A stretch of DNA of 64,000 bases from assembly GCF_003333265.1 (NCBI RefSeq), contig NZ_QOLB01000077.1, positions 62,001 through 126,000 of the forward strand. Direction: 5' to 3'. Shown one piece after another: positions 8,240-15,210 of the stretch; positions within the stretch are counted from its first letter, which is position 1, and each line of letters opens with the position of its first letter. The DNA comes from Candidatus Halocynthiibacter alkanivorans. Its GTDB lineage: Bacteria > Pseudomonadota > Alphaproteobacteria > Rhodobacterales > Rhodobacteraceae. Under the pieces are notes generated by a model. It made no database searches. It was not told the DNA's origin and saw nothing but the letters and a program-made list of their open reading frames with translations. The translations under genes were made by a program, and so were the position numbers.

Positions 8240-9291
8240 GACAGCGACACGCCACTGGCGGCATCAAACAGATGCAGATCCTCTGTGCGCGCCCCGAGAC
8301 CAATGGTTGCACCGACTTCTGGCGGCATGCGGCCATCGGCTCTGGCAATAACTTCACCATGTTCTGTCTCGACGTAGATTAGTGTTTCTGATCCCAGCGG
8401 TTCTCTGAGGCTGACGCGGCCCTCAAAAAGCGGGCGGATCTCATCAATATACAGGTCATTGGGACGAACCCCCAGCAGGACCTTGCCAACGGGAGACGCA
8501 GCCCAACGTCCGGCATCCAGGACTTTGCCCGCCAGGGTCAGCCCCTCAGCGCTCAGCTCTGCTGGCAGCAGGTTCATCGACGGGGCACCAATGAAACGCG
8601 CCACAAACGAATTAGCCGGGCTGTGATAAACCTCTTCCGGGGTGCCAACCTGTTGAATATGTCCGTCTTTCATAACAACAATACGATCCGCCATGGTCAT
8701 CGCTTCAACCTGGTCGTGGGTAACAAATACGATGGTATTTCCGACCCGTTGATGCAGTTTTTTGATTTCCAGCCGCATCTGGGTACGCAACTGAGCGTCC
8801 AGATTTGACAGTGGTTCGTCAAACAGGAACACTGCCGGGTCGCGCACCATCGCCCTTCCGATGGCCACGCGTTGGCGTTGCCCGCCGGAAAGCTGCGAGG
8901 GTTTGCGGTCCAGCAGCTCCACCATATCGAGGATACCAGCCACTTCCTGAATCCTTGCCTCTTTGTCGACCTTTGAGGCCTTGGACGAGCGCAGGCCAAA
9001 GGCGATGTTCTTTTTCACCGTCATATGCGGGTAAATCGCATAGTTCTGAAACACCATGGCGATGTCACGTTCTTTTGGCTCAAGATTGTTAACCTCACGG
9101 TCCCCAATCATGATCGCACCCGAGGAGACTTCCTCGAGACCGGCAATCAGCCGGAGCGTGGTCGATTTCCCGCAGCCGGACGGGCCGACAAAGACAACAA
9201 ATTCACCGTCTTCAACGTCAAGACTGATGCTGTGGAGCACCTCAGTCTGGCCATAGGTTTTTACCAGGTTGCGCAGGGCGAGATTGGCCAT
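8236..9291 (-). CDS. Sugar ABC transporter ATP-binding protein (UgpC/MsmK type)
   Basis: A 351-residue CUT1-type ATPase with Walker A GPSGCGKST near residue 36, signature LSGGQRQRVAIGRA near 133, Walker B VFLFDEPLSNLDA, H-loop FVTHDQVEA, and a C-terminal TOBE/MalK-like regulatory domain from about residue 235. It energises the two permeases and the binding protein encoded upstream. Spacing is three bases after the lyase gene and a four-base overlap into the kinase gene. The closely related family includes UgpC, MsmK and ThuK; sequence alone does not choose among their substrates. Confidence 0.93.
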   Translation of the reverse strand: MANLALRNLVKTYGQTEVLHSISLDVEDGEFVVFVGPSGCGKSTTLRLIAGLEEVSSGAIMIGDREVNNLEPKERDIAMVFQNYAIYPHMTVKKNIAFGLRSSKASKVDKEARIQEVAGILDMVELLDRKPSQLSGGQRQRVAIGRAMVRDPAVFLFDEPLSNLDAQLRTQMRLEIKKLHQRVGNTIVFVTHDQVEAMTMADRIVVMKDGHIQQVGTPEEVYHSPANSFVARFIGAPSMNLLPAELSAEGLTLAGKVLDAGRWAASPVGKVLLGVRPNDLYIDEIRPLFEGRVSLREPLGSETLIYVETEHGEVIARADGRMPPEVGATIGLGARTEDLHLFDAASGVSLS

Positions 9292-9294
9292 AGG

Positions 9295-10779
9295 TCAGAG
9301 CTCCGTAAGAGTGTTGAAGGCGGTCTGCAGATCTGCAGCGGCGGCAGTGCGACGGGTTTCACGGGTGCACTGTCGGGCGAGCAGATGCTCAAGGCCCGCG
9401 CTGCTGGCGTGCAAAGCGTGTTTCAAAGCCGCAGGTGCCGGCCCGCCGGTGCGGTCACGCCGCGCAACAAAAGTGTCGGCCGAGACCGCCAGTTGAAACG
9501 CAGTCTGCGTCAATTGGGTTTCCCGTCCCGTTTCGGCCACGAATGCCGCCGCGAAATCCTCATAGCCCTGCCCCAAAGCACAGGCCCGCGCGATAACGGT
9601 CCGTGCGGTATGCGCGGCAATCTCATGCGCTTGCCGGAAGCTGAGCCCCTCATCGCGCACCAGAGTATCTGCCAGTTCGGTAATGGTAATACAGGCGGCG
9701 TCGGTGATCTGAGACACCCGGTCCCCGTTGATACTGCAGGCAGGCAGAAATGAGGCCATCAGTTCCAGAACACGCCCGCCGCTATCGAAAGCCGCATAAC
9801 CCGCTTGCTGCACTTCGCCTTCGCTGTCGTTCATATCGGTGAAGGGCGTATTGTGCATCGTGTTCACGATCATATCGCAGCGCCCGACCGTGACCGACGC
9901 CATGTGGCGCATATGTTCAATCGGAACCGGATTGCGCTTTTGCGGCATGATCGAGCTGACCTGTACCAGCGCATTGGGCACATAGAGCTGTGCCACCTCA
10001 AAGGACGACCAGAACGCCATGTCCTGCACCACCCGTCCCAGGTGAAGGAAGACCAGCTTTACCGCCGAATAAAGCCCGGTGATGTAGTCGACACTGGCGA
10101 TGCAGCCATACGAATTCACCAGCGGGCCGGAAAACCCCAGCAATTCTGCCACCCGCTCGCGATTGACCGGAAAGCCCGAGGTGGTGATTGCCGCCGCCCC
10201 CATCGGGCAATGATCCAAACCGTCAATCGCTGCGCTGAGCCTGTCGGCATCCCGGAGCAGCACCTCGATCATGGCCGCAAGATAATGACCAAAGGTGGTG
10301 GGTTGCGCCGGTTGCCCGTGGGTATAGGCGACAATCAGCGTTTCAGACTCAATCTGTGCCTTTTCAATCAGCGCAGCAGTCAGCCGGGTCATCTGGGACA
10401 GCATGTGTTCCGCCCGTCTCTGCAGCGCCAGTTTGAACAGCGTATGATCCATATCGTTGCGCGATCGCGCCGTGTGCAGCGCGCCGCCCAGATCGCCCAG
10501 CCGGGTCCGGAGTTCCGCCTCGACCAGGAAGAAATAATCCTCATATTCACCGGTATAGGTCAAAGCGCTGATATCTGTATTGGCTTCTATGGCCGTCAAC
10601 GCATTGGCGATGTCCCGCCCCTGCCCTGGCCTCAGTATCCCGGTCTCAACCAACATCACCAGATGCGCCTGGTTCAGCGCACCCATAGACGCGGCATAGT
10701 TCCTCTTCACCCCTTCAAACAGAGGCGCAAGCACCGTGTCCTTATAGACGGGATCAGGAAACACACTTTTGTCAGTCAT
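9295..10779 (-). CDS. Argininosuccinate lyase-like protein (fumarase/aspartase superfamily)
   Basis: A 494-residue lyase. Motifs in order are HTARSRNDMD (near 100), AYTHGQPAQPTTFGHY with the catalytic His (near 155), PMGAAAITTSGFPVNRE (near 200), and the catalytic-serine loop VSSIMPQKRNP (near 280). The usual argininosuccinate lyase opening WGGRF is missing, and HTGRSRNDQ has become HTARSRNDM, so it is unlikely to be housekeeping ArgH. Family members eliminate fumarate or acrylate-type products from C-N bonds; some relatives act on N-succinyl compounds such as EDDS. It sits between the permease (four-base ATGA overlap) and the ATPase (three-base gap) of a sugar ABC operon, so its substrate is probably the imported molecule. 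Confidence 0.85.
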   Translation of the reverse strand: MTDKSVFPDPVYKDTVLAPLFEGVKRNYAASMGALNQAHLVMLVETGILRPGQGRDIANALTAIEANTDISALTYTGEYEDYFFLVEAELRTRLGDLGGALHTARSRNDMDHTLFKLALQRRAEHMLSQMTRLTAALIEKAQIESETLIVAYTHGQPAQPTTFGHYLAAMIEVLLRDADRLSAAIDGLDHCPMGAAAITTSGFPVNRERVAELLGFSGPLVNSYGCIASVDYITGLYSAVKLVFLHLGRVVQDMAFWSSFEVAQLYVPNALVQVSSIMPQKRNPVPIEHMRHMASVTVGRCDMIVNTMHNTPFTDMNDSEGEVQQAGYAAFDSGGRVLELMASFLPACSINGDRVSQITDAACITITELADTLVRDEGLSFRQAHEIAAHTARTVIARACALGQGYEDFAAAFVAETGRETQLTQTAFQLAVSADTFVARRDRTGGPAPAALKHALHASSAGLEHLLARQCTRETRRTAAAADLQTAFNTLTEL

Positions 10780-11654
10780 CCTTTAAGCCCCGCCATAACC
10801 ACGCCGCGAATGATGAAGCGCTGGAAGATTAAAAACACAATCAAGGTCGGAATGGTCGAAATTGCGGCGCCGGTCATGATCAGCTCCCAGGCGACATCAG
10901 CTTCGTCGCCAAAGCCCGACAAGCCGACCGGGATGGTGTACATTTCGGTCGAATTGGTCACGATCAGCGGCCACAGGAACGCGGTCCAGTTGCCAAGAAA
11001 GACAAAGATCGCCAGTGCTGCCAGCGCCGGTTTGACCAGCGGCATGGCCACCGTCCACCAGATCTGCAACTCGTTCAGCCCGTCTATACGCGCGGCCTCG
11101 ATAAAATCATCCGGCACCGATTCAAAAAACTGTTTCATTAGGAAGGTGCCAAACCCAGTCATCAGCCCCGGGAACATAATGCCCCAGTAGCTGTCCAGCC
11201 AGCCAAAGGACTGGCTCATCAGATACCACGGGATCACCAGCATTTCTGTGGGGATCATCAGGGTGGACAGGATCGCGACGAATACAAGTGTGCGCCCGGG
11301 AAAACGGAATTTGCACAGGGTGTAGCCAACCAGGCTGTCAAACAGCAGGTTTGATATCGTGGTCAGTGTGGCGATGATGCCGGAATTGATGAACCACATG
11401 TAAAAACGCCCGTCTTCCAGCACGAACAAGTAGTTGTCGAGTGTGGGTTCATCCGGGATCAGGTTCACATTATAGACCTCATGCGGCCATTTGAGCGAGG
11501 TCGAGATCATATAGGCGATCGGCATCACCATCAGCACACCGCCCGCAAAAAGCACCAGCCAGCGCAAGGTCTGAGCCATATTGCGATTGGCCGGGGCAAA
11601 TTTTTTGTCCAACAAGGCGGACGACGTCGCGCGGACGGCTTCTGCGCTGCTCAT
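10776..11654 (-). CDS. Sugar ABC transporter permease (MalG-like)
   Basis: A 292-residue integral membrane protein of the CUT1 family with about six transmembrane segments. The EAA loop coupling to the ATPase reads EAARIDGLNELQIWWTVAMPLVKPALA near residue 190 (EAAxIDG and PLxxPALA). The N-terminus carries a cytoplasmic stretch before the first membrane span (WLVLFAGGVLMVMPIAYMIS). It lies one base after the partner permease and overlaps the lyase gene by four bases. With that partner it forms the translocation channel for the sugar captured by the binding protein at 12621-13886. Confidence 0.92.
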   Translation of the reverse strand: MSSAEAVRATSSALLDKKFAPANRNMAQTLRWLVLFAGGVLMVMPIAYMISTSLKWPHEVYNVNLIPDEPTLDNYLFVLEDGRFYMWFINSGIIATLTTISNLLFDSLVGYTLCKFRFPGRTLVFVAILSTLMIPTEMLVIPWYLMSQSFGWLDSYWGIMFPGLMTGFGTFLMKQFFESVPDDFIEAARIDGLNELQIWWTVAMPLVKPALAALAIFVFLGNWTAFLWPLIVTNSTEMYTIPVGLSGFGDEADVAWELIMTGAAISTIPTLIVFLIFQRFIIRGVVMAGLKG

Positions 11655-11655
11655 A

Positions 11656-12549
11656 TCAAGTGCTCCTCAGCAGGCGCAGCTGGATCAGGCTGACGCAGAG
11701 TAGAATGGTGAACAACACCACGGTTTGTGCGGCGGCATAGCCCATGTCGAAACTATTGAATGCGGTGTCATAAATCATCAGTACCATCGGTTTGGTGGCG
11801 TTCAGCGGTCCGCCCGGATTATTGGTGGTCATGTTAAAAACATGGTCAAAAATGCGCAGAAACCCGATGGAGGAGAACACCACGATAAAAACAATCGTCG
11901 GACGCAGAAGCGGCAGCGTGATCTGGGTCAGTATGGTCCACCAGCCGACCCCATCGATGCGGGCTGCTTCATAATATGAGGTTGGGATGGCGCGGATCCC
12001 GGCCATGAAAATGATCACCTGAAACCCCAGACCGGCCCAGACCGCCGGCGCCAGAACAGCGGGCAGAGCGTTGGTGGTGGAATTCAGAAATTCAATCTGT
12101 GCGATGCCGAAACCAGCGAGAATATTATTGAACAGACCGATCGGAACCGCCTGATAAAACCAACGCCACACCCAGGCCATTGCAACCGCGCTGGTCATGA
12201 ACGGAAGGAAATACAGCATCCGCATAAATCCGTGCATAAATCGCACCTGGTCGAGATGGTAAGCGATCAGAAAGGACAGCACCAAAGACAGGGGTGTCCC
12301 GATCAGCAAATACGCAAACGTATTGCGGAACACCTTCCAGAACACCGGGTCGTTCCAGAGCTTGATGTAGTTGTCAAACCCCGTCCAGGTCCGGGCTCCC
12401 AGCAGATTCCATTCCTGAAAGGAAATCATAATAGCCGTCCCGGTCGGATAGAACCGGATCACCACATAAAACACCACCGGCACGGCCAGAAAGGTCCAGG
12501 CCCAGACAATCTGTTTCTGCCGAATGCTCAGATTGCGATATAAAGCCAT
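11656..12549 (-). CDS. Sugar ABC transporter permease (MalF/UgpA-like)
   Basis: A 297-residue CUT1 permease with about six membrane spans. The first is VWAWTFLAVPVVFYVVIRFY, and the EAA loop YYEAARIDGVGWWTILTQITLPLLRP lies near residue 195. It is the first permease gene after the binding protein, separated by 71 bases that contain a strong hairpin (12590-12614). The pairing with a MalG-like permease and a UgpC-type ATPase identifies a sugar or polyol importer in the inner membrane. Confidence 0.92.
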   Translation of the reverse strand: MALYRNLSIRQKQIVWAWTFLAVPVVFYVVIRFYPTGTAIMISFQEWNLLGARTWTGFDNYIKLWNDPVFWKVFRNTFAYLLIGTPLSLVLSFLIAYHLDQVRFMHGFMRMLYFLPFMTSAVAMAWVWRWFYQAVPIGLFNNILAGFGIAQIEFLNSTTNALPAVLAPAVWAGLGFQVIIFMAGIRAIPTSYYEAARIDGVGWWTILTQITLPLLRPTIVFIVVFSSIGFLRIFDHVFNMTTNNPGGPLNATKPMVLMIYDTAFNSFDMGYAAAQTVVLFTILLCVSLIQLRLLRST

Positions 12550-12589
12550 GGTGGTCCGTTCAGATCAGGGAATAACATTCAGGGAACGT

Positions 12590-12614
12590 CGCCCCGGGGT
12601 ACCGTCCCGGGGCG
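12590..12614 (-). promoter_or_regulatory. Intercistronic hairpin between binding-protein and permease genes
   Basis: Nine-base perfect arms, CGCCCCGGG at 12590-12598 and CCCGGGGCG at 12606-12614, enclose a seven-base loop. It stands directly after the binding-protein stop codon and before the permease gene. Such hairpins, known from malE-malF type operons, stabilise the upstream mRNA and partly terminate transcription, giving more binding protein than permease. That role is inferred from position and shape. Confidence 0.6.
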
Positions 12615-12620
12615 AAGCTG

Positions 12621-13886
12621 TTACTTAGAGTAGTATGTATCGAGGATTTTTTGCTCAGCCTCAGCAGCAATGGCCAGACTTTCCGCGACGGACTGACCTT
12701 CAAGATCGGTGCGGGCCACCATATCCACAAGCACCTGACGCTGGGAACTTTCATTGGCAAATATCGTGGTGCGGGCATAAGCCAGACCTTTGATAAACGG
12801 GCCGAAAACCGGATCATTTGCGTTCGCTTCTGTCATCCCCACAGAGGGTTTTGCCGGTAATTCGCCTACAACATCAAGCCAGATCTGCATCGCGTCATCA
12901 GAGGTAATATAGGACATGAACTTGAGCGCGGCCTCATATTTCTCACCCTCCGCTTTTGACGTCACCGCGTTCACCCAATAAGACGAATAATTGGACTTGG
13001 TCCCATCCACGGCGGTCGGCAGTTCTGCAACGCCCCATTTCAACCCTCTGATCGCATTCAGAGAGCCAATGCGGAACGAACCGTCAATGTGCATGCCGGC
13101 ACGACCGGCTTTGAACGCGGCCTGGGGCTCGTCCATAAAGCCCGACGCGGTCACGCCATATTCTTTTTCCAGATCGGTATAGAATTTCAGCGCCGCGGCG
13201 CCTGCTTCACTGTTATATCCTACAACCTTGTAGTCTTCATCATAGGGTGTGCCGCCGAACTGGCGCACCAGAACCTCGCGAAACCAGTGGTGATCCTGCG
13301 CCGTCATACCAGTGGTAATGCCCACCTGAGTGATATTGCCGGCGCCGTCACGTTTGGTCAGCTTTTGCGCGATCTCAACCAGTTCATCCAGGTTGGCGGG
13401 CGGTGCTTCGATACCGGCTTCGTCAAACAGGCGCTGATTGTAAAACAGCGCCAGGCTGCGCACCGCCGTCGGCAGCGCATAATATGCACCATCCTTTTTC
13501 ATCGCCTGAACCATCGGGAAAAAGTCACGGTCAATGTCAGACGGCGCAAAGGTATCGACGGGCAATGGCTGGATCAGACCGGCAGCAATGTAGTCGTTCA
13601 GCCAGCCATAAAACAGTTGCACAACATCGGGGCCTTCGCCGGCCGGAATAGCTGCGGCAACTTTGGTGCGGTAGTCCGCATAAGGAAAATGGGTCATTTT
13701 AACGGTGATGTCGGGGTTTTCCGCTTCGAACCCTTCAATCAACTGCTCCATTGCAGTGACACGTGCATCAAAAAAATATTGCCAGTACTCGATTTCCACC
13801 GGCTCTGCTGCAAGCGCAGAAGTCGCAAAAAGAGCTGAGGACGCGGTCAGACCGGCGAGTGCCAGTCCCTTGAGGTTCTTCATCAT
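12621..13886 (-). CDS. Extracellular sugar-binding protein of ABC transporter (family 1)
   Basis: A protein of about 421 residues with a Sec signal peptide (MMKNLKGLALAGLTASSALF, then ATSALAAEP with cleavage after ALA) and the MalE-like fold: VEIEYWQYFFDAR at the mature start, then GPDVVQLFYGWLNDYIAAG and AMHIDGSF-like motifs (GMHIDGSFRIGSL). ATG 13886 is chosen because CGGAG lies seven bases upstream and the signal peptide begins there; the frame is open further upstream. It opens the minus-strand transport operon and is divergent from the ROK regulator, with a candidate operator between them. It binds the sugar in the periplasm and passes it to the permease pair. Confidence 0.92.
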   Translation of the reverse strand: MMKNLKGLALAGLTASSALFATSALAAEPVEIEYWQYFFDARVTAMEQLIEGFEAENPDITVKMTHFPYADYRTKVAAAIPAGEGPDVVQLFYGWLNDYIAAGLIQPLPVDTFAPSDIDRDFFPMVQAMKKDGAYYALPTAVRSLALFYNQRLFDEAGIEAPPANLDELVEIAQKLTKRDGAGNITQVGITTGMTAQDHHWFREVLVRQFGGTPYDEDYKVVGYNSEAGAAALKFYTDLEKEYGVTASGFMDEPQAAFKAGRAGMHIDGSFRIGSLNAIRGLKWGVAELPTAVDGTKSNYSSYWVNAVTSKAEGEKYEAALKFMSYITSDDAMQIWLDVVGELPAKPSVGMTEANANDPVFGPFIKGLAYARTTIFANESSQRQVLVDMVARTDLEGQSVAESLAIAAEAEQKILDTYYSK

Positions 13887-13964
13887 GAGCTTTCTCCGAG
13901 TTGTTGATGTCTGGTTCCGCAAAATACCGGATACCGTGCAGCTTTTCGCTGTTCTGCAAACGGT

Positions 13965-14006
13965 ATTAACTCAAATAACTTGAACTATCAACTCATTTGA
14001 ATTAAT
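13965..14006. promoter_or_regulatory. Candidate ROK operator (AT-rich inverted repeat)
   Basis: ATTAACTCAAAT at 13965-13976 and ATTTGAATTAAT at 13995-14006 are inverted copies matching at 11 of 12 bases, about three helical turns apart. They lie in the divergent region between the binding-protein operon and the ROK gene, ending eight bases before the ROK start codon. ROK repressors such as NagC and Mlc bind AT-rich inverted repeats of this sort, sometimes with looping. Binding is inferred. Confidence 0.5.
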
Positions 14007-14014
14007 CCTGATCC

Positions 14015-15184
14015 ATGACATCATCGCCCCCCCATCAAGGCAGCAATGCCGAACGCTCCCGTTCCCGCAACCGCACCGCCGTTCTTGGCCAGATTCACCA
14101 TGCCGGCGAGCTGGGGCGGGCAGAACTGGCCCGCGCTCTGGACCTGAGTGTTCAGGCCGTCAGCAATATTATCGCTGACCTGCTGCAGGACGGGATGCTG
14201 GTCGAAAAAGGTGCCCGATCAGCCGGACGTGGTCTGCCTGCTGTTCAATATGGCATCAAACCGGAGGGCGGTTTCGCACTTGGCATTGAAGTACGCCCGA
14301 ATGTTATTTTTGCGGTGCTGCTGGACCTGACAGGCAAGGCTGTGTTCACCCGGCGCTCCGTGCTTAAAAGTGCGCGGCCCGAAGACGTCATTCTGGAAGT
14401 GACGCGCCTGCGGGATGCGGCGTTGACGGAGGTCCCAGCCGCAAAAGACCGGATGCTGGGCGCCGGTATCGTTATGCCTGGCCCCTTTGGCGCAACGGGA
14501 CTGTCCGGGCGTGAAACCGAACTGCCGGAATGGCAGAATGTGAACCCTGCAGAGCTGTTCCAGAACGCCCTGGGCCTTCCGGTTGAGGTCAGCAATGACG
14601 CCAATGCTGCCGCGATGGCGGAACGCATTTCCGGTTGCGCCCATGGGCTTGGCAGCTTTGCATACCTTTATTTTGGCACCGGGCTTGGCCTGGGGCTTGT
14701 GAGCCAGGGGCACTTGGTGCGCGGAGCTTTTGGCAACGCTGGCGAAATCGGCCATATCCCGGTTCCAACCCCGCTGGGGTCAGCGCCGCTCGAGACCCGG
14801 CTGAGCAGAATGTCGGTCCGGCACCAGTTGGAAATGTCCGGCCACAGCAATATTGACTTCGAAAAAATTGAAAAGCTTTATGCTACATCCGACCCGGAGC
14901 TGATGACCTGGCTGGGCAGCGCGTCAGATGCGTTAGGCCACGCCATGCAAATTATCGAGAACGTTTTCGACCCGCAGACCACGATCCTGGGCGGAGCGAT
15001 GCCAGACGCGGTGCTGCGGCATCTTGTGCGCAATGTGTCCCTGAACAACGCTTCAGTGTCCAGGCGCTCTGACAACCCGCTACCGCGGCTTCAATGCGGC
15101 GCCTCCGGCCGGCTTGTCGCGACCCTGGGCGCTGCGGCGCTTATTCTTAACAGCCGTCTTACACCACACGCCGCCACTCACTGA
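14015..15184 (+). CDS. ROK-family transcriptional regulator (NagC/XylR-like)
   Basis: A 389-residue protein with an N-terminal winged helix-turn-helix (RAELARALDLSVQAVSNIIADLL, shown across residues 30-55) and a C-terminal ROK sugar-kinase-like domain. The latter includes SNDANAAAMAE, YFGTGLGLGLV and GNAGEIGHIPV. The zinc-binding CxCGxxGC that usually follows GEIGH is absent; TPLGSAPLE stands there instead. It is probably a sugar-responsive repressor of the divergent ABC operon and of the downstream deacetylase gene, which starts 26 bases after its stop. The ligand is unknown. Confidence 0.9.
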   Translation: MTSSPPHQGSNAERSRSRNRTAVLGQIHHAGELGRAELARALDLSVQAVSNIIADLLQDGMLVEKGARSAGRGLPAVQYGIKPEGGFALGIEVRPNVIFAVLLDLTGKAVFTRRSVLKSARPEDVILEVTRLRDAALTEVPAAKDRMLGAGIVMPGPFGATGLSGRETELPEWQNVNPAELFQNALGLPVEVSNDANAAAMAERISGCAHGLGSFAYLYFGTGLGLGLVSQGHLVRGAFGNAGEIGHIPVPTPLGSAPLETRLSRMSVRHQLEMSGHSNIDFEKIEKLYATSDPELMTWLGSASDALGHAMQIIENVFDPQTTILGGAMPDAVLRHLVRNVSLNNASVSRRSDNPLPRLQCGASGRLVATLGAAALILNSRLTPHAATH

Positions 15185-15210
15185 TCACCGCCCAAGCCAT
15201 TGGAACGCAT

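Noticed and set aside
9295-10779. Housekeeping argininosuccinate lyase (argH)
   Set aside because: The WGGRF opening is missing, key signature residues differ, and the gene lies inside a sugar ABC operon.
9805-11190. Plus-strand open frame of 461 codons
   Set aside because: Antisense to the lyase and MalG-like permease genes; rich in His, Arg and Gln as expected of a shadow frame.
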